Positions 23,837 to 34,915 of a stretch of 64,000 nucleotides of DNA are shown here, in pieces (position 1 is the first letter of the stretch; every line of letters starts with the position of its first letter). The translations under genes were made by a program, and so were the position numbers. This stretch comes from Pelobates cultripes (Eukaryota; Chordata; Amphibia; Anura; Pelobatidae): NCBI GenBank assembly GCA_933207985.1, contig OW240915.1, positions 274,524,325 through 274,588,324 of the forward strand, read 5' to 3'. The notes below the pieces were generated by a model. It ran no database searches and was not told the DNA's origin. It was given only the letters and a program-made list of their open reading frames with translations.

Positions 23837-24438
23837 CAGGGCCAGCTCATCCATAAGGCGGCACAGACAGCCGCCTTAGGGCGTACCGGCTCTGGGGGCG
23901 CAAGATTCCTGTGACTGCCAGGAGGAAAGCACTCCCTAGTACCAGGCCACCTTCTGGACCTACTGGCGCGGCTTGCAGCTGTGGTAGAATCAGAGGAAGC
24001 GAGGGAGCTCTGATCTCCCTACTCTGCTTCTTTGCGCGCCACTTGCTGATGCCGCGGGAGCCGGAATATAATGTCATTCTGGCTCCCGGCATCAGTAAAC
24101 AGCCTGTGAGGCATGAGGGAGCAGAGCAGGGAGATCAGAGCTCCCTCACCACCTCTGATTCTACCACAGCCGCAACCTTCACATCAGCCCACTGGACCCC
24201 AAACTACAGACCCACGCCAGCTCTCCAGGTAGGGAGAGAGATACACAAAGGTGGTGTTACACACACAATGGGGAAAAAAATAGGAGAAACGATACATTAA
24301 AGGGGGTAAGACATTTAAAAAAGGGCATAAGAAACACAAAAGGGAGGTTAAGAGGTATGAAGATGTTATTTTTTTTTAAGGGGGGGGCGGAAAAATGCAT
24401 CTTCTCCTATGTGCCCCAAAATCCTTGCACCAGCCCTG
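23837..24438. mobile_element. hAT-like palindromic MITE
   Basis: Ends are CAGGGCCAGC (left) and CAGGGCTGGTG (complement of right), typical of hAT termini. The interior from about 23970 to 24175 is a roughly 200-bp imperfect palindrome, with CTGTGGTAGAATCAGAGG paired with its complement near 24155. Flanking 8-mers do not clearly match, so the insertion is old or the ends are slightly off. No transposase is present. Confidence 0.6.
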
Positions 24439-24939
24439 CGTCTGAATGTATCAAACTAGGTTTAGGATATTATGTTTTTAGTTCAGCTTATTCATACCAC
24501 CCCCTAGTCTACACATGCCAATCGACCCTTGGTATTTTCCACAATAGAGCAATTTAACAGAAAACTCCCCATTTCTAAAAAATATGTAATGTCTGCTAAC
24601 TTAACACCATACTAGTTGGCCCCCGACCAGAATGCTGCCCACACTTCTCGGACACAGATTACTTGCTATTCATGTTCCATTTGTAAAACTGATTTTATTG
24701 CTTGTAGTTGTTACAGTACATGATGGTTATGTACATAGAGGACATCCAGGTTTTATATGCTAAGCCTTTGTAAGTGTGAAGAGAGTGTTACAGCTGCCGC
24801 TATGAATGCATTCGGACTAGAGGTCACCTAAGTTTGCTCACCCTTAGCACATGTTGTTTAAAGCAACTATCTGCTTACTATAAAAATAAATTCCTCCCTT
24901 TCTCACCTCACTGCTTTTTTTAACATTTTGTTGTTGAAT

Positions 24940-25085
24940 TCCGGGAAACCACAATTAGCGGTTACCATAGAAACAGTCAATAATCTGGAAATTATAAACA
25001 TGTCACAGCCATAAACACCAATTAATCTGTTAATTTACACAACAACATACAGCTGACAAAGCACCTTCTATGTAAAGGGTTAAAC
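24940..25085. promoter_or_regulatory. candidate conserved element with X-box-like motif
   Basis: GC content rises modestly. The stretch contains GTTACCATAGAAAC (a one-off match to the RFX X-box) next to ACCACAATTAGCGG and homeobox-type TAAT/AATTA words. It has no transposon signature. This is inference from motif content only. Confidence 0.2.
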
Positions 25086-25451
25086 TTTACCAACAGATAA
25101 TTCAGGCGATGTTCCTTTGTTTAGTACATAGACATTGATATATTTATTTATTTATTTGTTTGTTTTAAAGGGTATTTAATTTGGACTGCACTGTAATTAG
25201 AGTTATATCGTTTTTGATTATTTCATAATTATTTCCAGATGTGTATGGCATGCGGCCAACATTTGGTGAACGAAGTATGAGATGTTATCTTGTATGCTGA
25301 AGGACTAAAACTGAACAAAATCAAACCCTTGAGATATATAAATACAAACAATAATTATTTAAGTGATTAATATGATAATACTACATATATAAATAAAATG
25401 TGCATATATGTTTGTTTGTAACAGAAATATGTCTCTATAACATTGCATCTG

Positions 25452-25634
25452 ATTTTATGTCAAGACACTGAGGCTTATATTGCTTAACCCTTTCTTTACT
25501 GTCCACCAATAGCAGCAAAGAATACAAACAGTAAGAAAAAATGGTAACCATAGTGATAGACCACTCCCATACCAAGTCCCAGAATAATAGTCAGCACCTC
25601 CCCACACTTCCTCTTTCTTTGCTGCTACCAAACA
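25452..25634 (+). repeat. DIRS left inverted terminal repeat
   Basis: Runs from ATTTTATGTCAAGACACTGA to TTTGCTGCTACCAAACAG. It is the inverted counterpart of 29275-29458, with about 85-90% identity by eye. Confidence 0.85.
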
Positions 25635-26172
25635 GATAAGTACATGACTAATTTCTTCCATATTATCATTGCCTTAATGTTATGTATACTATTTATTTGC
25701 ATTATTGATGGTACCTCTCATTATTGCTCTGTTGCTACCTGTACCATTTATTTGCTTTTTTGCTTGAAGTTTTCATTATTTATTTTCCATATGTTTTATG
25801 TTTCCATGTTTTATCCTCTTGTGGATTTTTATATTGTGTTATCCTTTGAGCCCAGGGTTCCAGACCTCTTTAGGGTATTATTATCAGTATCCCTATCACT
25901 TGAGCTTCCCCTGTTGCTCTTATCTTTTTTTTCCCTTTACCTTATCTTTCTCAGGCTGTCTGTGACTCCATTGCTCCTTCTTCCTGTCAGACGGTCTGGG
26001 CCCTATTGAGCTCCCTATCGCTACCCTCTAATAAGGTATAGCTAGTCTGGGGTGATAAACAACTGCTAGTTTGTTCTCTCCCTGTCATTTTCGTTTTAGC
26101 TTTCAACTCCCTGCAGCATATATTACTATTTTATATTTGGTGTCATTGTGATATCTCACAGCAATTTTATTA

Positions 26173-27660
26173 TGCCCAAGTCCAAAGTGCCTGCCACGTC
26201 CCTTCCCCCTGGGGAAATGGATATACCCCATGCTTTGGTTAACCCCTCTGCCAGCTCTGGCCCCCCTTCCTCCGCAGGTGACCCTATGTCAGTACCTGAC
26301 GATGCCCAATCCCTAGCTCTACAGCGCTCCGTTACGGATGCCATAATGGCCGCCATGGGCTCCATGTCCTCGGCTCTTTCCCAGACTATTTCACAGGCCT
26401 TACTGGCACGCCCTTTGGCCGCAGAAGGCTCGGCCACGCTGACGCGCTTACCGCATTCTGCTTTAAGCCCTCTAGGGGATGTTCCAAGAAAGGCTACGGC
26501 CAAATCCAGGCACTTAAGTCCCCCTGCCTCCAGAAACAATACGACTGGTGTGACTATATCCACCCATGACAGCGTGCCTATGTCATGCAAGAGAGCCTTT
26601 CTGCTCCAATCAGAATGGGCACGGCAGTAGAAATGTGCTAGAGCACAAAAAGAGAGTGACTCCGACTCAGAAATCGGGTCTTGTGAGGAGGCTGATGCTG
26701 AGTCCGTATGTGACTCCAATGACGACATTGGTGAGCAGGACACTGACCCCTTTGCCCCTGCTCTATCGGGGGTTGGTAATGAGTGGCTGGCGCAGTGACT
26801 CCCCCGCTACCACGGGTTCCGCCCTCATGGATCTGTCTGGGGAACCTATTTTTGACCCGGATGCTCTCCATCACCCGAGGTTGGCAGAATGGCTACCAGC
26901 GGACCATGTGGCTAAGTACCTAGAGAACTGGGTACGGCGCCACCTTAGCAAGGCGGCGCGCAACAAACTCAGGGCAGAATGTCCTAGACCCCTGATTCCC
27001 AGTAAAGTCTGTGAGGCCCCTATTGTTGACCCCAAAATGTCCCAATTTCTTTCAAAGATGGGATGGACAAGGGATTGGATTCTGCTTTAAAATGATGCCA
27101 GGACAAACACCTGGACATTTTTGGTCCTTTGGCCAAATTGTTTGACCTAGCTGAACTAGCCAGAGCCGAAAACAGGCAGGTTGATCCAGAAGAACTCCGT
27201 GGCTGGGTGCAGAGGGCGATCTGCATAGCAGGCAGTCTGAACACCTCCCTGTACATTGAGCGGCGTGAAGCCATTCTCTTTAAAATTGAGCCCAAATTGG
27301 CTAACCTCGTTCTCACTGAGGCGGACAAAAACGCCCAGGGCCTGTTGTTTGGGGAATCCTTTATAAAGGATCTGGGGTGCTGTGTGGGTGCTTTTACAGC
27401 CCTGGACAAGGCTTAATCCTCTATGTAGAGGGTATTTCAGGGACAGGTCTCTACCAGGGCCGGCAGATTCAGGGGCCGTCTGTCCGGCCGGTCTAATTAC
27501 CACGCCCGTGGATCGGGACGAGGCTTCTACAACCATAGACCATCCTACCAGACGAGACAACAGTCCCCTTTCTTCCCCTCTCGTGGGAGGCCATGGCGCT
27601 CCAGAGGCTTCAGAGGGAAACCCGGTTCCAGACGCCCTTATGGTAAGCTTACATTTACCT
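26173..27660 (+). pseudogene. DIRS gag-like ORF, frameshifted
   Basis: Starts MPKSKVPATSLPPGEMD and continues through a low-complexity Pro/Ser/Ala region and an acidic SDSDSEIGSCEEADAES segment. The most gag-like part is HPRLAEWLPADHVAKYLENW and RLRAECPRP-type residues, translated at about 26830-27020. The continuation LFDLAELARAENRQVDPEEL lies at 27137-27196. It ends in an Arg/Gly-rich basic tail near 27440-27640. At least three frame changes are needed to follow it. This matches the structural ORF1 of vertebrate DIRS elements, which packages RNA. I infer the assignment from order and composition; capsid function cannot be shown. Confidence 0.65.
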
Positions 27661-27679
27661 CATGTTTTTTTCCCACAGC

Positions 27680-28676
27680 TCCTGGAACTGGCGATAGATG
27701 TACCCAGACTTCTGCCATCCTGCCAGGATCTTCTGCTGGACCCATTGGGCCAACGACACCCCCTCCTAATGGACGGGTCGTTGCTGCTACTTGCATGGAG
27801 GATTTCCGGAGTCCCTCGGATATCCAAGGAGTTTCGGATGCAACTCTACGCCTCCTGGCCGTTGCATGGGCCCCCGGCACTAGACGATCATATGGGACCG
27901 CTTGGAGAGCTTGGACTGGCTGGTGCCTAGCTCGGGAATTGGATCCCGTTTTGGCACCTGTGACAGCAATACTCCAATTCCTCACTTCGTTATTCGAGGC
28001 TGGTCGGGCGTATCGCACGATTAACCTGTATAGATGAGGCATCTCTTCAGCTCACCAGGGTTTTGACGGCTGTCCTGTGGGCCAACACCCCTTGGTGTGC
28101 CACTTACTTCGGGGGTTCACGCCTGTCACGTCCCCACAGACCTCGATATTCGGCTACCTGGGACGTTTCCTGCGTCTTGTCACTGTTTACTTCCTGGCCT
28201 CCTAATACGGACCTCATCCTGCGACAACTGTTGGCCAAATTGGTTTCCCTGTTCTGCCTCATTTCGTGCAAATGGTCTCGGATGTCAGTTAACATCTCCA
28301 GACGCACTAAGATGACTATACGTTCGGTCTCATATACGAGTTTTCCAACTACCCCGGCGCTATGTCCTGTGACCTGTTTGAGGGAGTATGAACTTCAGAC
28401 GAGTGCCCATCGTTCGGCCGCGTCCCCTCAGCTCTTTCTCTCGAATCGTCAACCCTTCGCCCCGGTGCCCAGCACTACCTTGGCTCGTTGGGTGAAATGG
28501 GTGATGTCACTGGCCGGTGTGGATACATTCATCTTTAGTGCTCACTCCACACGAGGGGCATCAGCCACGTCTATGGTGTCTTTGGGAGCACGTCTGGAAG
28601 ACCTGATGAGGATGGCGGAGTGGTCCCGCGAATCCACCTTCAGAGAATTTTAATTTTGGCCTTCAACACATGTTTT
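27680..28676 (+). pseudogene. DIRS tyrosine recombinase, catalytic Tyr lost
   Basis: The N-terminal SAM-like core-binding part is readable from about 27795 (LLAVAWAPGTRRSYGTAWRA to FEAGRAYRTINLYR) and stops at TGA 28035-28037. The frame changes near 28120, then the catalytic part reads through PRYSATWDVSCVLSLFTSWP and LVSLFCLISCKW to the box FSAHSTRGASATSM, with H at 28543 and R at 28552. After ESTFREF comes TAA (28651-28653), exactly where families of this type carry the nucleophilic tyrosine, 33 residues after the HxxR arginine. In functional copies this enzyme inserts the circular DNA intermediate. This copy is inactive by at least three lesions: TGA, frameshift and Tyr-to-stop. The region of the first catalytic arginine (CKWSRMS) also looks altered. 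Confidence 0.82.
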
Positions 28677-28708
28677 CTCTTCGGTTATTGATCAGTTTTA
28701 AACTTGCA

Positions 28709-28795
28709 ATATGAGCCTCCGTGTCTTGACATAAAATTACATGATTTTGCTATTTCATGACGAAAAGTCATGATTTTATGAAAGACACGGAGGGG
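28709..28795 (+). repeat. DIRS internal complementary region
   Basis: AATATGAGCCTCCGTGTCTT, continuing to CATAAAAT, is the complement of the left terminus at 25452-25482. The adjoining part, from ACATGATTTTGCTATTTCAT to GACACGGAGG, is the complement of 29445-29508. Joined this way it can template the closing of both ends into a circle. Confidence 0.85.
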
Positions 28796-29274
28796 AGTAT
28801 TGTCCCACCCTTTTATTTTTCTATCATTGTGTTTCCCCCCCCACTGTTGTGCTATGTTATATCTCAGGTTGGTAAGTATTTCACTGAGTTCAACATGGTA
28901 TTTTATGTGCATCCGTACTGTTAATGTTATGTTGGCTTGGTGGTGGTTCTCTTGTCTGACATTAGGGGCACTATATGGTTTCAGTATATCAATATATTAT
29001 GGCTTGGCATGAGCAATTGGTTTTAGTACCGTTTTAACGCTTGGGTTCCTGTTTTTTATGTTTTCACAGGTTGATTCTGCGCTGTTGGTGCTGTATAAAA
29101 ATCCTCACTTCTTCCCAAGACTTCACTACATTGGCTGGAGATCGGACTCCCTGTTGTTGACACTTAGTCATTTGTTGATGGTTTAGTCCCAGTTCACAGA
29201 TGGTTCCTGATAAGTTTCCGGCTGGATTTCGGGATGGTTTGGTCTGCTGAGTTCTGGACTGTTCATTGGTTCCT

Positions 29275-29508
29275 GTTTGCTGGTTTGGTGTTGCATCTCC
29301 AAAGAAAGAGGAAGTGTGTGGGGAGGTGCTGTCTATTATACTGGGACTTGGTATGGGAGTGGTCTATCACTATTGTTACCATTTTTTCTTACTGTTTGTA
29401 TTCTTTGCTGCTATTGGTGGACAGTAAAGAAAGGGTTAAGCAATATGAGCCTCCGTGTCTTTCATAAAATCATGACTTTTCATCATGAAATAGCAAAATC
29501 ATGTAATT
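29275..29508 (-). repeat. DIRS right inverted terminal repeat
   Basis: Inverted counterpart of the left terminus up to about 29458, with a right-specific extension of about 50 bp to about 29508 that is mirrored in the internal complementary region. Confidence 0.82.
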
Positions 29509-30332
29509 ATACCTTTAACAAATAAGTCTAAATCAGAATCATGGTGATATAGCCCATATATTTACTAATACAAGAGCACTTTCAGCTAGAAGTCCAACCC
29601 TGAAATTTAAATAGATAATTTTTTACTACTGGGTCAGGACCCAATAATGGGTCATGGTGATATTTTGGTGGTTCTCCATGAGTTGGATCCATCATGCATA
29701 TTTCTTATGGCACATTCACCTGTTTACAGAAAATGATTAGCTATGACACTGCTTTCCTTAGTGCTGAGGGCTTTGGCGCTGGTAAGTAATGTATCTAAAG
29801 TCTTCACAAATGTATTTAAATATAAACAGATGAACATTGGATCATTGCACTAATTTAAGCTAGGTGAACACTGAGATGGCACGAAAATGCCATGTATGTC
29901 ATTTGGACCTCTGGAACACAATTGGAACAGTTGACTTGAAGATTTATAAGGTTCAAATGTAATTTTACAATCCAAATGTCTTTCTGATCTTAGTTACTGA
30001 CCACGACCTCCCCCTCCCCCCCATCACCACAATTTCTTTTTTGTATATGAGAAGATCAATCAAAAGCTCAGTCTGTTAATATGGGGTCTCATGTCCATGT
30101 TTCAAATGATTATTATGTGTGTGGGATTTTTCAGATCTGAAACAGGAAGTTTGCTGCTCTCCTTTGCAGTGCTGAAATAGGCATGGTAATTACTCAGTGT
30201 TCATTAGTTATTTCAGAGCTGGTTAGAATGGGGGGTGAGGGGGGGGGGGCAGGGAGAATTTTAACCAGCAAAGGGCTGCATTCAAAGTAATTCTGTCACC
30301 TTTGGGGTCCTTTGCATATATTGTAAAGACAC
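29509..30332. other. intergenic, no gene recognised
   Basis: AT-rich sequence with a G-run near 30230-30250. No recognisable feature. Confidence 0.5.
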
Positions 30333-30336
30333 TTAA

Positions 30337-30758
30337 AGGACCGCTATAGGCACACAGCTCAATGAAGTGGTCTGGGTGCCAGGTCCATCTAGGGTTAACC
30401 CTGCAGCTGAGAAACTGCTATGTTTACATTAGGGTTAATCCAGCCTGACAGCCGCTAGAGGCGCTTCTGTGCTTCTCACTGTGATTTTCACAGTGAGAAG
30501 ACACCAGTGTCCCTAGGAAAGCATTGAGAAATGCTTTCCTATGGACTGACTGAATGCACGCGGCTCTTGCCGTGCATGCGCCTTCAGCAGATGATGTTGG
30601 AAGAGGGAGGTGAGTCCCCAGCACCGAGGAAGCCCAAGACTGGAGAAAGGTAAGAATTTAACCCCTTCCTTCCCCTTCAGCACGGCGGGAGGGGGGGCCA
30701 TGAAAATTAGTTTGGGGGCCAGGAAATTAGTTTTTTTTTCTGGCACTATAGTGGTCCT
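30337..30758 (-). mobile_element. TTAA-flanked MITE (family B, copy 1)
   Basis: TTAA at 30333-30336 and 30759-30762. Ends AAGGACCGCTATAGGCAC and GGCACTATAGTGGTCCTT form short inverted repeats around CTATAG. The interior (GAAGTGGTCTGGGTGCCAGG, AAACTGCTATGTTTACATT) matches the copy at 41.6 kb in opposite orientation. No coding sequence. Confidence 0.82.
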
Positions 30759-30762
30759 TTAA

Positions 30763-31456
30763 CAGGGTCTTCCCTGCTTGCAGTGCAGTGGCACAGGGCT
30801 GCAGGATGCAGGGGATGGTATGTTTCACTTACCTGATATGCCCCTCGCAGCCACCACCATTTATATCTGGAGATATCTATATTTGGAGATATATATTCAT
30901 AATAATAAATAATAATAATAAAAATGAATAATAATAAAAGTCAAATATTTTTAGTATTTTTAGCATCTGTAACATCTTTTCTGTTTTTTTTTTACTTCTT
31001 ACAGAGAAGGATATATATAAGAGGAGATGTAGAGAGAAAGAAAATTACACATGTTATACTATGAGAAAGGGAGCATTCATAGTACTTGGAACATTTTATG
31101 GAAAATCTTCCAGTGAGAATCTAAGCAAAAAACAATTACGCAAAATTAACAAATCAAGAGAACTTTTAAAGAAAGAAACAATGTAATTATTGTTAGGACT
31201 GTTCTGTCCTCCATTATTAATGCTCATGTCTTGACCCCCTTAATGACAACAGATATACAGGGTAGGTCATTATGCACTTAAATGGTATCTTGAAAACCTC
31301 AAGGGAATACAACTGATCTTAAGATAGTAGTGAGGGTATTTTCTAGGCCAGTACAGGAAGAGGGAAAAATAACATATTGAAAGCAAGCAAGACTCATGGA
31401 AAGCACAATGTTTTAAACCAGCACTGAAATCCTTTTATAATAATTTATGACTGTAT
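30763..31456. other. intergenic, no gene recognised
   Basis: Contains an (AAT)n microsatellite at 30898-30945. Otherwise unremarkable. Confidence 0.5.
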
Positions 31457-31460
31457 TTAA

Positions 31461-31532
31461 CCCCTTAAGGACCAAACTTCTGGAATAAAAGGGAATCATG
31501 GCATGTCATACATGTCATGTGTCCTTAAGGGG
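31461..31532 (+). mobile_element. 72-bp palindromic MITE with TTAA duplication
   Basis: TTAA at 31457-31460 and 31533-31536 flank ends CCCCTTAAGGACCAAACTTC and CATGTGTCCTTAAGGGG. The interior has GGCATGTCATACATGTCATG palindromic character. It is an intact-looking copy of the family also seen at 22598. Confidence 0.82.
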
Positions 31533-31536
31533 TTAA

Positions 31537-33110
31537 CAAAGTTTGTGTATTAACCAATGCAGAAACTGAGAAACACCATGCATAATTTAACTTTTACAAT
31601 AATAACATTTTAAAATTTAACTTTAACAAGTATGCTATAATTTCAAATATCTTTGCCATCTATCCTTAAATAAGGCCTTGAATGATCAATGTCAGCTCTA
31701 TCTGCTTATAGTACAACGTACAGAATATATAGAACGGACAGAGGCTGGCAGTGACCAAAAGAAACCAACAACCAATGAAAGACAAACCATCTGTCTGTTC
31801 TAACCATGGACACATAGACCTATAATATTATTTATAGGGTCTCACATCTGGCACCAATTTATTGCATTATTTTGTGTGTTTTTTTTTTCCTGATTTCTTT
31901 TCTGGAATGCCTCAATATACTTATTTTAGTTGTGTGTCTGATTGTGTCTCAAATAATGCTGTAGGTGTTTAAAGGAGAGAAACATACCCAGAATAGCAGA
32001 ATAAAGGATTACTTTTTTTAAATTGGAAAATAAAAATAATGACCAACAAATGTACTTTTCTAAACACCCGTAAGAAAGAAAGAACATGTGGTTCTTGATT
32101 TGGGGTGAACCCAACTTTCAATAAATGAAAACTTAACTCATGTCTCTCTCGATTTATGACAAGGAAGATGTTTTCAATTAAAGAAATATATATATAAAGA
32201 AAAATAATAATAAATTAAAGTATTTTTATGATAATTTATACCACATTGCAGTTTATGTAGAAAATGCATGTAGTGTGAAATAATACAATGCAATATAGAG
32301 CTGGAAAGTGGACATAAAATATACATATTTTTTATATAAGATTGGCTGTGCTGGGCTAAGTATAGCTGCTTGCAAGTTAGAGCACAGACAAACCAAGAAA
32401 AAATGCTAAACAATAAACCTATTCAATTTGGCTTTTCTTATAGTAAGTAAAACATTTTGATTACACATTCTGGGAACAAACATGTTCCATTTGTTTATAA
32501 CCCTTAATTTTTTTTTTTTTAAATACAAGACTTTATAATTCAGCGTTTAGACTGTGCTGTAGACACATTCTTGCTCAAAAGATGCTTGACTCATATATTG
32601 CACTGGGTATCAATCTAGACAATTGACGCAATAAATCAGTTCTCAAGAACTATTAGGGTCCCTGGATCAAGGGATTATCAGATAAAATAGTGCCTTCAGC
32701 GCTAGTTTGATAGCCTCCCCTATGCATGTTAACGAAGCCTTCATTGTAACTGAGGCTTTACATCTGTTTGTGTCAAACACAAAACATTACATTATTCAGA
32801 AAAACTCACATTTGTCAGAAATAACATGAAATTAAGACACTTTACAGAAAGCATTTTGAGAACATAAAATCTACACAATTATGTGTTGGTGAGCCCTGTG
32901 CACCTTCTCTGTATCTCTTTCATCTCTTCTATTGCAAATTATTTCGCATATCTTATCTTAGTAATATTGTTTTTTTTCAGTTTAATTTCCCCTTTTTTAT
33001 CTTTACATATCTATTTCCCAATTATCTAAGTCTAACTTTAATCTATTTCCATCTACACTCGACTTCCTACATTACAAGGTAATTTCTCCTGACTGAGGAC
33101 TCTCTTGTCA
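31537..33110. other. intergenic, no gene recognised
   Basis: AT-rich, apparently unique sequence. No exon or repeat boundary is visible. Confidence 0.5.
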
Positions 33111-33900
33111 AGGAAAATATATTTTCCCTAAGCACCAAAGATGCTTGCAATATTAAATACCTTTTCTACACCTTTAACACATCACTTCGCCCCATTGCTG
33201 CTACCTACTTTACAGTTTCCATCAATACAAACTATGTACTTGAAACAACTGCTAAAATTAGACAAGCAATATTGCCAGCTTCTTTTCCCACGCTCAACTT
33301 ATATTACTCCTCATCTTTCTGTCCATTGCCTCTATCACCAGAGGAGGAGATCTATACACTTCTGTTTCCTTTATCTTATTCCCTCACATCTTGCTCGGTC
33401 TATGCTCTCATTTTACCCCTTGCCAATATCTCTAAACTCCCACTTTCATCTAGTATCTCTCCTACATCAGTTTTCCATACAGAGTTATGTGTTATCAAAT
33501 TGGCCTTCTCCAATCTGATTTTTGACCTGAACACTCTACTAAATTAGCTTAGGGACCAGGATTTAATTTCAAATGAATCCAAAATTCACAATTTTCTTCT
33601 AATTTAATTGATCTTTCTGCTGTTTGCAACACTGTTTATCACCAAATTCTTTTTCTGAGCAATTGTATTAGATTTCTGTATGCTCTTTTTTTTCTCTTGT
33701 CCGTCTCTTAATGGATAACTGAAGATTACTGATTTTTATAGGGAATAATCACATTTCATTCCAAGTCACCATTTATTGTAATTTCCACATGCCATGATCT
33801 ACAGATCTCTCCACTCAATTGACATGTATCATATTTCTAGGCATATTTAATTTAATATTTGTTAGAATTCATCAACAATCCCTTATGTAAAATAGTGACG
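33111..33900 (+). pseudogene. CR1/L2-type LINE reverse transcriptase remnant
   Basis: Translation at 33601-33651 gives NLIDLSAVCNTVYHQIL. This aligns with the reverse-transcriptase motif DLSAAFDTVDH-x-IL of CR1/L2/Rex-type LINEs, with the catalytic-region aspartates replaced by N and Y. The surrounding pyrimidine-rich sequence (33141-33545) contains long open frames without clear domains, consistent with a highly decayed LINE ORF2. The element once copied itself by target-primed reverse transcription; this fragment is dead. Confidence 0.6.
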
Positions 33901-34848
33901 TAGTTACATATTTTGTGCAATATTATAATATTATTTTTTTCTTTTTGTTTTTTCTTTCCAATCATATCACTGTGATAAAAGTGATATTGCCGTGTATATT
34001 CGTAAAAAATAATAATTTATGCTATCCATACATGTCTTCAATTACTCTGAAAAATTGTTTTTTTATTTATTAAATATAATAGATTAATAAAATTTATGTT
34101 TTCTTTTTTTTTTGTAAATTGTGTGCTAAAAAGCACTTATTAAAAAAATACTACTGTATTCCCATAATCAGCCACTTGGTGAGAGCTCATTTCAGGAACT
34201 CTAAGGAGAGTTTTTTTATTTTCAATATTTTTAAATTGTTTGTAGAATTTTAATACATTTTTCCTGTTTTACATTTTAAAATAATGTTAACACCAGTGCA
34301 GAGTATCTGAAGAATTTATTCTTGAATTTAAATGGTGTCAAAGTAACATATGCCATAACTATGTACTTCTTAAATACATTCTTGATTATGTCAATTGACA
34401 CATCACTAGCTTATGGGCACTGAATAATCATGTAGTAGAAAGGAAAGGAAGTTGAAAGGCCATTGGTCATGAAAATGATGTAATATACAGGAATATCTAC
34501 TGATGTTATGCACTCAATATGTTAAGCATGCCTTAAAACAGCTCTATTTCCTTGGTGTCCCCTAGATGGAGTATCCCCCTTTTGGTCCCTCCCAGCCCAG
34601 GAAGGCTTGCCTTTATAAGGAGTTCACAAACTGATTTCTTGTTTCATTTCCCCTTATCTTTATCGAGACAGAGTCATGCTGCTTATCAAGACAGGAAATC
34701 GATGGAATTGTGGACTCATGTAATTTTGAAGTTCTGGATTGAACAAGCAAATGGGGTATGTAGAGCTTCACTACACTTTGTAGTTTAATGCAAACAACAA
34801 AAACCTATGATGTTATTTATTTTATTAAAGTGGTCTTTCACCACTATC
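33901..34848. other. intergenic, no gene recognised
   Basis: Very AT-rich to 34300, then ordinary sequence. No feature recognised. Confidence 0.5.
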
Positions 34849-34915
34849 ATATATTATTATTATTATTATTATTTTATTATTTATATAGCGCCAACAAATT
34901 CCGTAGCGCTGCAAG
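34849..34915 (+). repeat. (ATT)n plus dispersed repeat end
   Basis: An ATT microsatellite leads into TATATAGCGCCAACAAATTC and CGTAGCGCTGCAAG. The same motif appears diverged at 38201-38252. It is a very common dispersed sequence in frog and fish genomes. Confidence 0.65.

Larger units (their letters stand above)
25452..29508 (+). mobile_element. DIRS-type tyrosine-recombinase retrotransposon, defective
   Basis: About 4.06 kb. The termini (25452-25634 and about 29275-29508) are inverted copies. Just inside the right end, 28709-28795 holds the internal complementary region: its first part pairs with the left outer end and its second part with the right outer end. This is the hallmark of DIRS elements, which replicate through a circular intermediate and integrate by recombinase. 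Between them lie a broken gag-like region and a broken tyrosine recombinase. No reverse transcriptase, RNase H or methyltransferase domain is present, and only about 100-200 bp separate gag from recombinase. The element is therefore an internally deleted, non-autonomous copy. Confidence 0.88.

Noticed and set aside
26156..26743. 195-aa minus-strand frame in the DIRS region
   Set aside because: Antisense shadow of the gag-like sequence; the + strand shows the ordered DIRS proteins.
33141..33547. 125-aa and 91-aa plus-strand frames as a gene
   Set aside because: Pyrimidine-rich sequence next to a clear LINE RT fossil; no domain and no splice signals.
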